Shown: positions 34,167 to 44,500, counted from the first letter of the stretch. The stretch: DNA of 64,000 bases from Stigmatella aurantiaca DW4/3-1 (GCF_000165485.1 NC_014623.1:5164893-5228892), one strand, 5' to 3'. Program-made: numbers and translations. The notes: generated by a model from the sequence alone, not told the origin.

Positions 34167-35126
34167 ATGCGGCTTCGCCGTTGCATCTTGTGGTCTGTTT
34201 CCTTCCTCGTTGCCTGTGGCGGTGATCCCTCATTTGAAGCGCTCTCGCCCGGGGCCTCACTGGGCACCCAGGAGGCGGCTGTCACCATCCCGTCGCAGGG
34301 CAGCGCCACGACGGTGGACATCGGCTGCTGGAACGTGGAGTGGTTTGGCTCTTCGTCGAACGGTCCCACCAACGACACGCTTCAGCAGCAGAACGTGCGG
34401 GACGTGCTCCTGGGCTCGAACCTGGACATCTGGGGGTTGGAGGAGGTGGTCAGCACCACCGCCTTCAGCAACCTCAAGGCCCAGCTCTCTGGCTACGCGG
34501 GCCTGCTGGCGAGTGACGCCAGCGTGACGAGCGGCAGCAGCTTCTACAGCTCCAGCGAGCAGAAGGTGGGCATCCTCTACAAGACGAGTGTGGCTTCCGT
34601 GCAGAGCGCTCGGATCATCCTCACGGCCAACGACAGTGACTTCGCCGGCCGCCCGCCGCTCGAGGTGAAGATGCGGGTCACCCTCAATGGGACGGCCCGG
34701 GACATCGTCGTCATCGTCTTCCACGCCAAGGCGTTCGATGACGCCACGAGCTGGCAGCGCCGGCTCAACGCCTCCAATGCCCTCAAGGCCTACCTGGACA
34801 GCACGTATCCCAGCACCCCGGTGGTGGTGCTTGGAGACTGGAACGACGACGTGGACACCTCCATCACCTCGGGCAAGGCGTCCCCGTACCAGAACTTCGT
34901 GAGTGACGCTCAGGACTACTTCTTTCCCACCAAGGCCCTGTCCGACGCGAAGGTGGCCTCCACCGCCAGTTACCCAGACATGATCGACCACCAACTCGTC
35001 ACCAATGAGCTGAAGTCGCTCTACGTGGCTGGCTCCGCCAAGGTGTACCGGGTGGACACGTACATCTCCAGCTACGCCACCACGACGACCGATCACTTCC
35101 CGGTCCTCACGCGCTACGCGTGGTAG
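34167..35126 (+). CDS. Secreted lipoprotein of the endonuclease/exonuclease/phosphatase family
   Basis: The 319-residue protein starts at ATG 34167 behind AGGAGG. It has a lipoprotein signal (RCILWSVSFLVACGG, lipobox LVAC). The body carries EEP-fold motifs: DIGCWNVEWFGSS, LDIWGLEEVVS (metal Glu), VVVLGDWNDDVDTS (catalytic Asp/Asn) and the final TTTDHFPVLTRY (catalytic Asp-His). This fold cleaves phosphodiesters in nucleic acids or phosphoinositides. As a lipoprotein on the cell surface it could degrade prey or environmental DNA; that use is inferred. The active-site set looks complete. Confidence 0.85.
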   Translation: MRLRRCILWSVSFLVACGGDPSFEALSPGASLGTQEAAVTIPSQGSATTVDIGCWNVEWFGSSSNGPTNDTLQQQNVRDVLLGSNLDIWGLEEVVSTTAFSNLKAQLSGYAGLLASDASVTSGSSFYSSSEQKVGILYKTSVASVQSARIILTANDSDFAGRPPLEVKMRVTLNGTARDIVVIVFHAKAFDDATSWQRRLNASNALKAYLDSTYPSTPVVVLGDWNDDVDTSITSGKASPYQNFVSDAQDYFFPTKALSDAKVASTASYPDMIDHQLVTNELKSLYVAGSAKVYRVDTYISSYATTTTDHFPVLTRYAW

Positions 35127-35189
35127 GGCGTTTCTGGGTGGGGGGTGGGGGCTGGATTGGCATGTGCCAGCTGCCGTAATGTTCACCAT

Positions 35190-35789
35190 GTGACACCTCT
35201 CTTTTCCTCTCGTGCCAGGATCTTCTGGAGCGTGTGCTGGCTTGGGCTGGTGCTCCTGATGGTCTTCCCAGGGCCCGCTTCCGCCCAGCGCCGCAGGCGC
35301 GCCAGCCTGCGCGATGATCCGGATCCGATCTGCGAGAAGAACCGCGGTGCGCCCTGTACGAAGTGGCGCATCGCGGCGCTGGGCTCGGGTGTCGTCTCGA
35401 CCGAGGATGTGTCCGCCGAGGTGGGGATCAAGGCGGGCGTGTCCTGGGTGGTGGGGCCCGGCATGGAGCTGGGCGCGGGCATGCTGATGCTCTCCGATGG
35501 GCACTGGGATGAGTGGGACGAAGGCTCTCACCTGGGCCTCATCGAGGGGGTGTTCCGGATTGCCCCGGTCACCGGGCGCAACGCCCGGATCTTTCTGGAG
35601 TTCTCCTTGGGGTTCGCGGCCCGGGAGGAGCCCGATGTCTCGCTCTTTTCGTTCCCGGCGGGCGGGGTGGCGACGTCCTTGGAGATCTCCGTGCCCAACG
35701 TGGGCTTCTTCGTCACCGCGGGGCTCTCGTTGTTGCGCATCGAGCGGATGACCGCACTGCCGCATGTCGGCGCGGGCGTGGTGTTCTGA
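35190..35789 (+). CDS. Exported beta-barrel-like protein of unknown function
   Basis: The 199-residue product starts at GTG 35190; an in-frame upstream extension would precede the signal peptide awkwardly. The signal is FWSVCWLGLVLLMVFPGPAS, cleaved before AQRR. The rest has alternating hydrophobic strands with many Gly residues (AALGSGVVSTEDVSAEVGIK, GPGMELGAGMLMLSD, NVGFFVTAGLSLLRIER) and ends in VGAGVVF with a terminal phenylalanine, a usual sign of an outer-membrane barrel. Two cysteines near the start (CEKNRGAPC) may form a disulfide. It follows the nuclease lipoprotein by 63 bases. Confidence 0.65.
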   Translation: MTPLFSSRARIFWSVCWLGLVLLMVFPGPASAQRRRRASLRDDPDPICEKNRGAPCTKWRIAALGSGVVSTEDVSAEVGIKAGVSWVVGPGMELGAGMLMLSDGHWDEWDEGSHLGLIEGVFRIAPVTGRNARIFLEFSLGFAAREEPDVSLFSFPAGGVATSLEISVPNVGFFVTAGLSLLRIERMTALPHVGAGVVF

Positions 35790-35813
35790 GGCTGGGCCCG
35801 GGCCACAAGTCGC

Positions 35814-37118
35814 TCAGTCGGCGGTGGCCGGCGCGGTGAGCTGCTCCCGGACGTCCCGCAGCCCGAACAGCCGGGTGGTCGCATCGGCGAGCTCTTGGAA
35901 GTCGTCCGTGTCCACGCTGGCGCGAAGGCTCAGCGTGGGCTCATGCAGCAGCTTGTTGACGATCGCGCGCCCCATGGCCTCGATGCTCTGACGTTGCTTG
36001 GAGGTCAGCCCCTCGCCGAGCCCCGCCAGCGTTCGCTCCGTCTCGGCCTTGGCAATCTGCCCGGCCCGTTGCCGCAGCTGGGCCAGGACCGGGGCGCTCT
36101 GCCTCACCGTCCGGTCGCGCAGGAACCGGGCAATCTCCTGGCGGATCAACACCTCGGCCTTCCGCGCCTCCTCGGCCCGCGCGGCCTCGTTCTCCGCGGC
36201 GAACTGCTGGAGGCCATCCACGTCATACGCCGTCACCCAGTCGAGCAGGGCCACCTCCGGGGCGATGTTCCGGGGAACCGACAGGTCGGCCATGAACAGA
36301 GGACGGCCCTGGCGCGCCCGGCTCACCGCGGAGACGTGCTCGTGGGTCAGCAGGGGCACCGGCGCGGCGGTGGAGCACACCACCACGTCGGCTTCCACCA
36401 GGAGCGCGCCCAGGGTCTCGAAAGGCCGGGCACTGCCGCCCACCTCGGCGGCCAGCGCCTCGGCGCGGGACGGCGTGCGGTTGGTGATGAGCAGCCGTCC
36501 TGCCTGGGCTTGCCGGAAGTGCCGGGCGGCCAATCCTCCCATCTCGCCCGCGCCCACCAGCAGCACCGTCTTGTCCGACAGCGTGCCGAAGAGCTGGCTG
36601 GCCAGCGCGGCGACGGCGGGCGCCACGGAGGTGGCGGCCCGGCCAATGGCCGTCTCGGTGCGCACGCGCTTGGCGCAGGCGAAGGCCGCGGAGCAGACGC
36701 GCGTCAGCCCACCGCGCGCCGCCCCCGTCCGGCGGGCTTGCTCGAAGGCCTTCTTGAGCTGGCCCAGGATCTGCGCTTCCCCCACCACCCGGGAATCCAG
36801 GCTGGAGGCCACGCGGAACAGGTGCTCCAGCGCCTGGGGCCCTTCGTACTCGTAGAGGTGTTCGAGCACCTCGGGGCCTCCCAGGCGCCCCAGCGCCTCC
36901 CGCACCCACGCCCGTGCCAGGGCGGGGTCCGGCGTGGCCACGTACACCTCGACCCGGTTGCACGTGGCCACGGTCATCGCCTCGTGAGGGCCCTGCGAGC
37001 CTTGGTGCAGCAGCCGCATCTGCTGAACCTCGGTCATGGAGAGCTTCTCGCGGACCGCCAAGGGGGCCGTCCGGTGAGACAGTCCAACGCACACCCACTC
37101 CAGGGCTTGATGCACCAT
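35814..37118 (-). CDS. hemA: Glutamyl-tRNA reductase
   Basis: HemA reduces Glu-tRNA with NADPH to glutamate-1-semialdehyde, the first step of C5-pathway tetrapyrrole synthesis. The 434-residue protein has GLSHRTAPLAVREKL, the catalytic Cys53 in VATCNRVEVYVATP, SRVVGEAQILGQLK, the NADPH loop LLVGAGEMGGLAARH and the C-terminal dimerisation helix (LTSKQRQSIEAMGRAIVNKL). Length and motifs are normal. The start is ATG 37118. No other heme gene is adjacent; it converges on the barrel-protein gene with 24 bases between. Confidence 0.95.
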   Translation of the reverse strand: MVHQALEWVCVGLSHRTAPLAVREKLSMTEVQQMRLLHQGSQGPHEAMTVATCNRVEVYVATPDPALARAWVREALGRLGGPEVLEHLYEYEGPQALEHLFRVASSLDSRVVGEAQILGQLKKAFEQARRTGAARGGLTRVCSAAFACAKRVRTETAIGRAATSVAPAVAALASQLFGTLSDKTVLLVGAGEMGGLAARHFRQAQAGRLLITNRTPSRAEALAAEVGGSARPFETLGALLVEADVVVCSTAAPVPLLTHEHVSAVSRARQGRPLFMADLSVPRNIAPEVALLDWVTAYDVDGLQQFAAENEAARAEEARKAEVLIRQEIARFLRDRTVRQSAPVLAQLRQRAGQIAKAETERTLAGLGEGLTSKQRQSIEAMGRAIVNKLLHEPTLSLRASVDTDDFQELADATTRLFGLRDVREQLTAPATAD

Positions 37119-37198
37119 CGCGGTCTTTCTCCTGTGAGGCGGCGTTCATCCCGCCGCGGGGGTGGAGTGGCTTGGGCAGGGACGTGACAGGGGGACGC

Positions 37199-37813
37199 TC
37201 AGGAGATGGGTGCGGCGAACTCTTGAGCTTGCACCGGGCGGGGGAGTGGTCTCCACAGCAGCAGCAGGGTGGTGAGCAGCAGGAAGACTTCCAGGGGCAG
37301 CCGCCAGGCCTGCTGGGTGACCGGGATGCCTCCCATCAACACGGGCTGGCCCATGGCGTTGCGCAATCCCACGGTGAAGGTGGCCACCACCATGTCCCCG
37401 AAGAGGGGCAGGGCCGCCAGGCGGGTGAAGAGCGCGGGCGCGGGGAGGAAGGCACTGAGCACCAGCCCCAGGCCGCAGATCATCTCCACCAGGCACACCA
37501 TATAAGCGTTGAGCAGCGGGAAGGGCACCCCGATGGCGGCCAAGTACTGGGCGAAGCCTTCCGGCCCCGTGGGCAGGGAGATGGCCGTGGTGCCCAGCAA
37601 GATGCTGTCGAAGAACTTCATCTGGCCCAGGGTGATGAAGACGATGCCTGCCGTGGCGCGCAGGGCCATCCGGACGGGGGTGTCCGCGGGCTTGAAGCGG
37701 CCCGGCCCCGGAGAAGCAATCCGGGATCGATGGACCCGCTTGGAGCGGGCCATGAGAGGGGAAAGCGCGTGAGGGGAGGGAGGGGGTGCTGCGTAACGGG
37801 CTCGGTATTTCAC
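37199..37813 (-). CDS. DoxX-family inner-membrane protein
   Basis: The 204-residue protein begins at GTG 37813 behind GGAAG. It has a basic N-terminal region of about 45 residues and four membrane helices (MALRATAGIVFITLGQMKFF; ICGLGLVLSAFL; PLFGDMVVATFTVG; LEVFLLLTTLLLLW). The sequence fits DoxX, with roles in quinone-linked oxidation or thiosulfate metabolism that are poorly defined. It sits 15 bases after the Dyp-type peroxidase gene, suggesting one transcript and a shared redox theme. The basic extension is longer than usual; ATG at codon 21 would remove part of it. Confidence 0.78.
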   Translation of the reverse strand: MKYRARYAAPPPSPHALSPLMARSKRVHRSRIASPGPGRFKPADTPVRMALRATAGIVFITLGQMKFFDSILLGTTAISLPTGPEGFAQYLAAIGVPFPLLNAYMVCLVEMICGLGLVLSAFLPAPALFTRLAALPLFGDMVVATFTVGLRNAMGQPVLMGGIPVTQQAWRLPLEVFLLLTTLLLLWRPLPRPVQAQEFAAPIS

Positions 37814-37828
37814 AGACGGATCTTCCTT

Positions 37829-39382
37829 TCACGCCGCTGGCGGCTTCAGGTGCGCGAGGAACTCCAGAGCCTTCACCCCGGGCAGGAAGAAGTAGCCTCC
37901 GCCCTTCACGGTGACGAAGCTCTGGAGGTCCATCACGCACCTCCGCAATGGCTTGATAGGAAGGGTCATCATTCCGCCCTCGTGATTTGACGCGACCGGA
38001 TCTCGCTCGCTGTACAGCCGTCCGGCCTTCTCCTGGTTCATCCAGCTCTGCTGAATGAACTCGAACTGACGCCCGAGGTTGGCGTTGAGCGCCATGAAGA
38101 TCAGCCCGCGTCCGGAAGGGGCCTTGTCGCTCTCCCCCATGTGGGGGCCATAGGCGACGGCCCGCCGGAGGATCCGGTGCCGGCGGTTCATCTTCATGGA
38201 CAGCTCTGGATTGGGCGCCAGGGAGTCCCGGGGGTTGGTGCGCCGGACGTGCGAGGTCACTGGGCAGCCCAGCCCCCCCGCGTCCTCCTGGACGAAGCGG
38301 AACGCGTTCGAGGGCGGTTGGGAGCCCAGATCCGGGGCTTCGTGCTGATCCGGCTTCAAGGGCGCGCCGTTGGGCCAGCGCCCCAGGAGCTTGGCCTTCA
38401 ACCACTCCTTCTTTTTCGCATCGTCCTCGACGCCCAGGGGGGCGAGTGCCTTGTTCTTTTCCAGGAACGCATCGAACCCCTCGACGTCCTGCTCGAGCTT
38501 GCGCAGCGCGAGATAGGTGCCGTTGAGCCCCAGGTCCTTGCGGCCCGGTTTCTCGGCCGGGCCGAGCCGTCCGTGGGGATCCTGGTGGGCGGGGACGCTC
38601 GGGGAGGAAGGCTTCTCCTCGTATTCGTTCTCGTGGCCCAGGATGAACTCCCCCGCGGCGATGGGGGTGTCATAGTCCTCGCCGGGCGGTGGCCTCATGA
38701 AGCCTCGAATCACCGGCTGGGAGAGCGAGTCCCGGAAGCCGAAGTGCTCCCGGAAGAAGATCTGGCCGTCCTTCTCTTCCCGGAGGTGGGCGGCCTGCTG
38801 GCAATACAGCTCTCGAATCCCCTGGGCCGCCATCCGCTGGCGCTGGTGTGACAGCACGGTCCGCAGCACGTCTTCACTGCGCGCATAGAGCATCAGCAAG
38901 AGGTGCATGTCCTCCGGGGGAGGGCTGCCGGGCCGCGGGCCGCCGAAGTCCCAGTGCTCCGGAGCGCTCGGGCCGGTGTCCCCGAGCACGTGCGCGCGCC
39001 CGGCCATGCCCTTCCGAAACTCGTAGGGGAAGGTCTGGAGGGAGTCGTTGTCCAGGCCCAGGGCCTTCAGCCCCTGCCAGGTGAAGGCCAGGTTCAGGCA
39101 CGCGTGCCGCCGCTCACGCTCCTCACGCGGAATCTCCGCTGCGGTGGTGAGCTCCCCCTTCAGGATCTCCTGAAGCCATGCCCGGGCTGGATCTGCGTGC
39201 TCGATCTTCAGCAGGAGAAAGGCGGCGGTCCTCATGTGCCGGTAGCCATGAAGGAGGAGCCCCTGGACGTCTTCCAGCCTCGCCGGGGATTGCGGGGAGG
39301 TGTGTTCTGAGGGCGAGGTTTTCGGGGGGCGCGAGGGAAGGAACCGGCGCACGTAGGACACCCATCTTCCGGGTTGAGACAT
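37829..39382 (-). CDS. Dyp-type heme peroxidase
   Basis: The 517-residue protein contains both ferredoxin-like halves of a dye-decolourising peroxidase. Key sites are VQGLLLHGYRHMRTAAF at the start of the core, FGFRDSLSQPVIRGF with the distal Asp, VTSHVRRTNPRDS with the proximal heme His, and RRHRILRRAV with the Arg near the heme. There is no signal peptide. Such enzymes oxidise phenolics and dyes with H2O2, or act on heme. The start at ATG 39382 has a good GGAGA, although this makes it overlap the preceding gene by 260 bases. It is followed by doxX at 15 bases. Confidence 0.85.
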   Translation of the reverse strand: MSQPGRWVSYVRRFLPSRPPKTSPSEHTSPQSPARLEDVQGLLLHGYRHMRTAAFLLLKIEHADPARAWLQEILKGELTTAAEIPREERERRHACLNLAFTWQGLKALGLDNDSLQTFPYEFRKGMAGRAHVLGDTGPSAPEHWDFGGPRPGSPPPEDMHLLLMLYARSEDVLRTVLSHQRQRMAAQGIRELYCQQAAHLREEKDGQIFFREHFGFRDSLSQPVIRGFMRPPPGEDYDTPIAAGEFILGHENEYEEKPSSPSVPAHQDPHGRLGPAEKPGRKDLGLNGTYLALRKLEQDVEGFDAFLEKNKALAPLGVEDDAKKKEWLKAKLLGRWPNGAPLKPDQHEAPDLGSQPPSNAFRFVQEDAGGLGCPVTSHVRRTNPRDSLAPNPELSMKMNRRHRILRRAVAYGPHMGESDKAPSGRGLIFMALNANLGRQFEFIQQSWMNQEKAGRLYSERDPVASNHEGGMMTLPIKPLRRCVMDLQSFVTVKGGGYFFLPGVKALEFLAHLKPPAA

Positions 39383-40829
39383 GGGGCGTTCTCCTGGGCT
39401 TCGTGAACGTGAGACGGAGCGGCGAGTGGAGGAGCAGGGAGGCGGCTTGCCTCGGGCTCAGGAACTTCTCCTGATAGGGAAACCGGCCTTGCTCCAGGAA
39501 GGTCTTCAGGGCCTGCGGCTCCGAGTTCTCCTCGGGAGCCGCCGCGCCTTCCGGGGCGAGGGCCTGGCGCAGCGAGAGGAACTCGTGAAGGTCCGTCAAC
39601 GCCAGGGGGGCGGGGGGCGCGTCTCCATGAAGGAAGGCGCTGTAGTGGGCCAGGGTGGGGCACTGCACGCTGCGGATCCACTCCTTGAACGGCTCCACGA
39701 AGGGCACACCCTCGGGAAAATCCTTCGAGCCACCCCAGATGAGCTTCAGGAAGGCGCTCACATCCTCCTGATCGACGAATGAGTCGATGTACGCCTCCCA
39801 GCTCTCGTCATAGGTGACGACGAACAACAGTTGCCGCTTCGTCCCGCGCTGGAAGAGGACCCACCGCGCGAAGTGAATGGCCCGGATGTCGTTCATCCCC
39901 ACCAGGTTGCGCTTCAGCCGCCAGTTGACGAGCCCCATGATGAGCCGTTGCCGGAGCTTCCCCGCGAGGGTGGGCGGTAAGTCCGTGACGAGGATCATCG
40001 AGTTCTGGAGGTGCCCTTGCCTGGCTTCGAATGCCTCCCGCGAGGCATCCGGGGACGTGAGGTGTGACACCACCTGGCGAGGCTTCCGGAGCCAGTTCTT
40101 GAGTTGGATGAGCAAGGCCAGGGGGGGGTCGATGGGTAAAAACGAGAGCGTCGCGATGGCGGCCTCGCGGCGCGCGGCCGCCAGGCCCTGCTCCCACACC
40201 GGGGTGAGGACGGCGCGGAGGCGTGGGCCGAGGTGCTCCCGCAGCGCGCCCTGCACCGAGGCTGCGCTCATCCGCTCCAGGAAGGGGCGCCGGCGCCGGT
40301 CGTTCAGGTAAGCCTCGGTCTCCGCCCGCATGTTCACGAGGGCCTGGAGCCCGGGGACGGTGGTGGCCCGGTAAGCGAAGTCGATGTGCCGCGTCTGGTA
40401 AGCCATCGCATGGCGCCGCAAGTACGCACTCACCGCCTCGGGCGCATTCAGCCCGCTGGCGGGATAGCCTTCGCAGTGGCCATAGAGCGCATCGAAGGTC
40501 TTGTCCCCCGTGCGCGCCGCGTGGAGGGCGAGCCGCTCGACGAGCAGCGTGAGCGCGGCGTCCCGCTGTTTCCGGCCGTGAAGGCCGCCGGCCAGGCGGA
40601 GGTCCGCGGCGAAGATCAGGTAGCAGTCCTCCGGTGGGCCCGGCTGCTGGCCGTCCCAGGGCGAACCCGCGCTGATGCCCCAATGGGCGAAGTAGAGCGC
40701 GTCGAAGCCCTGAAAGAGATGGGGCTCGCGCGCCTGGAAGGTGCGGTCGAGCTCCTTCAGGAAGGCCATCAGGCTCGCGCGGGCCTCGGGGTGGATTTTC
40801 GTGATGATGGTCAATGTGCCGTGGTGCAT
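39123..40829 (-). CDS. Tandem dimeric alpha-beta-barrel protein upstream of the Dyp peroxidase
   Basis: The 568-residue protein starts at ATG 40829 (MHHGTLTIITKIHPEARASL). The N-terminal part has a ferredoxin-like pattern ending in FQGFDALYFAHWGISAG, and a second similar unit begins near residue 290 (MILVTDLPPTLAGKLRQRL, then IRAIHFARWVLFQ). Dyp peroxidases are built from the same kind of fold, so this may be a diverged, heme-free relative or partner. The last 85 residues (from about STRKMGVL) overlap the peroxidase gene in another frame and look like non-conserved filler, so the natural stop may have been lost. Its start overlaps the response-regulator stop by 19 bases. Confidence 0.65.
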   Translation of the reverse strand: MHHGTLTIITKIHPEARASLMAFLKELDRTFQAREPHLFQGFDALYFAHWGISAGSPWDGQQPGPPEDCYLIFAADLRLAGGLHGRKQRDAALTLLVERLALHAARTGDKTFDALYGHCEGYPASGLNAPEAVSAYLRRHAMAYQTRHIDFAYRATTVPGLQALVNMRAETEAYLNDRRRRPFLERMSAASVQGALREHLGPRLRAVLTPVWEQGLAAARREAAIATLSFLPIDPPLALLIQLKNWLRKPRQVVSHLTSPDASREAFEARQGHLQNSMILVTDLPPTLAGKLRQRLIMGLVNWRLKRNLVGMNDIRAIHFARWVLFQRGTKRQLLFVVTYDESWEAYIDSFVDQEDVSAFLKLIWGGSKDFPEGVPFVEPFKEWIRSVQCPTLAHYSAFLHGDAPPAPLALTDLHEFLSLRQALAPEGAAAPEENSEPQALKTFLEQGRFPYQEKFLSPRQAASLLLHSPLRLTFTKPRRTPHVSTRKMGVLRAPVPSLAPPENLALRTHLPAIPGEAGRRPGAPPSWLPAHEDRRLSPAEDRARRSSPGMASGDPEGGAHHRSGDSA

Positions 40830-41266
40830 GCGGCTTCTCCCAAACCGAAGATCAGCGTGGTGTGCGAGAGGCGCGAAGAACGGAGAGCCGCCTCCGGCCG
40901 CGCGGGCTTCCGCACATGGGTGCTGCTGGCGAGCACCCGGTTCACCAGGCTCCCGAACTCCTCCAGCGAACAACTCTTGGAGACGAACTGGGTGCCTGGC
41001 GCATGAGGGTTGCCCGAAGAGCTGTGGAGGATGATGGGAAGGCCCTTCAGGTGCGCATCCCCGTGGAGCTGGTGGCACAGCTCCAGCCCGTCCATGCGCG
41101 GCATCATCCAATCGGTGACCACCAGATCAGGCGCCTTCTGCTGGGCGATGGACAGGGCCTCTTGTCCATCGTGAGCAATGAGGACGCGGTGGTCCATCTG
41201 CTCCAGCACCTCCGTGAAGAGGTCGAGCAGATCCTGTTCATCGTCGACTAAGAGAATCGTGCTCAT
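40811..41266 (-). CDS. Single-domain response regulator
   Basis: The 151-residue protein is a CheY-like receiver: STILLVDDEQDLLDLFTEVL with the acidic pair, phosphoacceptor Asp near residue 53 in LVVTDWMMPRMDGLEL, the switch residue in LPIILHSSSG and the lysine in QFVSKSCS. About 30 extra residues follow with no known domain. It starts at ATG 41266 and overlaps the alpha-beta-barrel gene by 19 bases, so these two, the peroxidase and doxX form one apparent transcription unit. It has no output domain, so it must act by protein contact. Confidence 0.85.
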   Translation of the reverse strand: MSTILLVDDEQDLLDLFTEVLEQMDHRVLIAHDGQEALSIAQQKAPDLVVTDWMMPRMDGLELCHQLHGDAHLKGLPIILHSSSGNPHAPGTQFVSKSCSLEEFGSLVNRVLASSTHVRKPARPEAALRSSRLSHTTLIFGLGEAACTTAH

Positions 41267-41505
41267 GACATCACCTGTTGTCCTCTCGGAGTCTCTTCAT
41301 CCAGAGGGAGTGTGGTGAGCCCTCATGTGATGTGCGCAGAAGGCAGAGGGCTTGCGGGAGGGCAGGCGCTCTCCACCACAGCCCTGCCCAGGAAGGCAGT
41401 TTCAGGGGCCGTTTGCCTGGCACCTGTCCCGGGGATGGCCGGCCCTTAACTTCTCACCGGGCGCCATGCCGGACGGTCTGCCAGGGAACACCAGAGGGCG
41501 ATGAG

Positions 41506-44500
41506 ATGCGTCAAGACGGCATGGAATCAGACGAGGCGTCAGAAGAGTTAGACGACGTTTTTCTCCGGCACGTGGCCCAGGTCTCCGTTCCCTTGCGGAC
41601 CCCGATGCGCGGAGAGTCCCTGGGCGGTCAGGATGGCCGCCGCTTCGAGATCCGCGAGCAACTGGGCGGTGGCTCGATGGGCCTGGTCTTCCGTGCGCGG
41701 GACCAGGAGCTCCAGCGCGTGGTGGCGCTCAAGTTCTTACACCTTCGGGACAGGGGCTCCGAGGAGCCGATGAGCGCCTTGCTCCGGCAGGAGGCAAAGG
41801 CCATCGCGCAGCTCGATCACGAGAACATCGTCCGCATCTTCGATGTGGCCGAGTGGATAGGGGAGCCTTGGGAGCCCAAGGTGCCCTTCTTGATCATGGA
41901 ATGCTTGGAGGGTGAGCCCCTCTCGGCGCTCTTGTCGAGGGAGTTGCCCCCCCTGCGCCGCTGCATCGACATCATGCGAGGCATGGCCGCGGGCTTGGCC
42001 CATGCGCACGAGCACCACATCGTTCACCGGGACCTCAAGCCGGGCAATGTCTTCATCACCCGCAGCGGGCAGGTGAAGCTCCTCGACTTCGGGTTGGCCT
42101 ACCTGACGGACGCCGTCTCTCCGGCCGCCCCCCACCTGCCGGCGGCGGGGACTCCCGCCTACATGGCCCCGGAGCAGTGGCTGGGACAGGCGCAGGACGC
42201 TCGAACCGACATCTGGGCCGCGGGGATCGTGCTCTTCGAGATGCTCACCGGCGAGCTGCCCTGCTCCGAGATGAGCCTCGTGGGGCTCAAGGAGTGGGCG
42301 CTGTCACCCGCGCCCGTCGCGTCGGTCCGGGAGCGGCGCCCGGAGCTGCCCGAGGACGTGGAGCAACTGCTGGCCACCATGTTGGCCAAAGCCCCCGAGC
42401 AGCGCCTTGCCAGCGCGGCCGAGCTGGGCGAACGCCTGCGACAGCTCGAAGCGGGGCTGACGCCCTGGAGTGGCGAGATGGCCAGCCTCGGGCCGCAACG
42501 CAGACAGGTGACGCTGGTGGCATGCTGGCTGTCGGATCTCGCGGGCCTCGCGGAGCACCTGGACGCCGAGGACTTCAGTGACCTGGAGGGCGCATTCCAT
42601 CAGGCCTGCTCGGAGATCCTTGCCCAGCACGGGGGCTCCATCACCACGTGCATGGGCGATGAGGTGCTCGCTTGCTTTGGGTATCCCCAGGCCCGGGAGG
42701 ACGACTCGGAGAAGGCGGCCCGCGCGGGGCTTCATCTGGTCACGCACCTGGGGGCCGTCATCCAGCAGAAGCTGCCGTATCTGCCTCGCCGGAAGCTGAC
42801 CGTGAAGGTGGGGCTTCACACGGACACCGTGGTGCTGGACAACCTTCTGCCCGGGCTCCAGGGCCGGACCGCCGCGCTTCAGGGAGAGGCGCCGAAGATG
42901 GCGTTCTGGTTGGCGCGGCAGGCCGCGCCTGAGTCCGTGTGCCTCAGCCACACGGCCTGGCACCTCGTGAGGGATGCGTTCCGGACGGAGCCGATGGGCG
43001 TTCACTCCTTCCAGGGGTTGTCCGGCGAGGTGAAGGGGGCGATCTACCGTCTGGTCCGGGAGAAGCGCACCACGAGGAGCCGCTTCGAGCGGGCCCACGA
43101 GTCGGGGGGGCTCACGCCTTGGGTGGGCCGGGAGGCGGAGCTCCGGCGGCTGCTGGGGTACTGGGAGCAGGCCCAGCAAGGCTCGGGGGCTTTCGTGCTC
43201 GTGCAGGGCGAGGCGGGGATTGGCAAGTCGCGCCTCCTGCAAGAGCTGCGCGAGCGGATCTCCCTGGAAGGGGGCAGCCGGCTGCACGTGCAATGCTGGG
43301 CCCAGTTCAGCAGCAGCGCCCTGCGGCCCATCATCGAATTGCTGCTGTCGGTGCTGAAGCTCGATCCAGAAGGAAATCCGCAATCGAACCTGCGCAAGCT
43401 GCAAGGGCGCATGGGGGCAGTGGGGCTCCCCATCGAGCATGTGCGGATGCTGGCCGCGTTCCTGTCGCTGCCGGTGGCCGAGCTTCCTCCCCACATGCGC
43501 GTTGCCCCGGAGCGGCAGAAGGAAAAAACCTTCGAGGCCCTGGTGACGTTGCTGCTGCGGATGACCGAGGACCGTCCCGTCTTCGCCGTCGTCGAAGATC
43601 TTCACTGGGCCGACCCCTCGACGTTGGAGTTGCTCGGGGCCCTGCTGGGCCATGTCGGGAATGCCCGGCTCTGTGTTTTCCTGAGCGCTCGTCCGGACTT
43701 CAAACCCGCATGGGCCGAGAACCCCCGGGTTCATCCGGTGCCTTTGGAACGGCTATCGCCCCAGCAGACCGCGGAGCTGATCCGCCTCTCCACCATCGGG
43801 AAGGCGCTGCCAGACGAAACGGTCGAACAGCTCGTGGCGAAGACGGACGGGGTGCCCCTGTTCGCCGAGGAGATGACGCGCATGGTGGTGGAGCAGGCCC
43901 CGGCGGGGACCGCCGCGGGTCCCCCTTCCACCATCCCCATCACCCTGAGCGGGTTGCTGCTGGCGCGGCTGGACATGCTGCCCCGGCAACAAAAGACGCT
44001 GGCCCAATTGTGCGCCGTGGTGGGGCGCGGCTTCAGCCACTCGCTGCTCACCGCGCTCTCTGGCCGGAGTCCGGTCAACCTCCAGAGGGATCTCACCGGG
44101 CTGCTCCAGGCGGGCCTGCTCCAGCAGGAGGAGGTGGCGAGCGAAGCCCGGTACCGGTTCCGCCATGCGCTCATTCAGGATGCGGCCTACCACTCCTTGC
44201 TGCGCCGCACGCGGCGGGAGTACCACCGGCGCATCGCGCAGACCCTGGCCATCCAGGCCCCGGAGCTCGCCGAGACGCAGCCCGAGCTGCTCGCCCACCA
44301 CTATACGGAGGCCGGAGAGAACGAGCGGGCCATCCGCCTCTGGACGAAGGCTGGAGAGCAGGCCAGCTTGCGCTCGGCCAATGTGGAGGCCCTCCGCCAC
44401 CTGGGCCAGGCGCTCCGGTTGCTGGGGACGCTGCCCGATACCCGCGCCCGCTCCGAGCAGGAGTTGCAGCTGCGGGTGGCGTTTGGCATGCCCTTGATGC

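Noticed and set aside
42484-43050. Active adenylate cyclase
   Set aside because: The position of the first metal-binding Asp is occupied by Trp in my alignment by eye, so I call it cyclase-like only.
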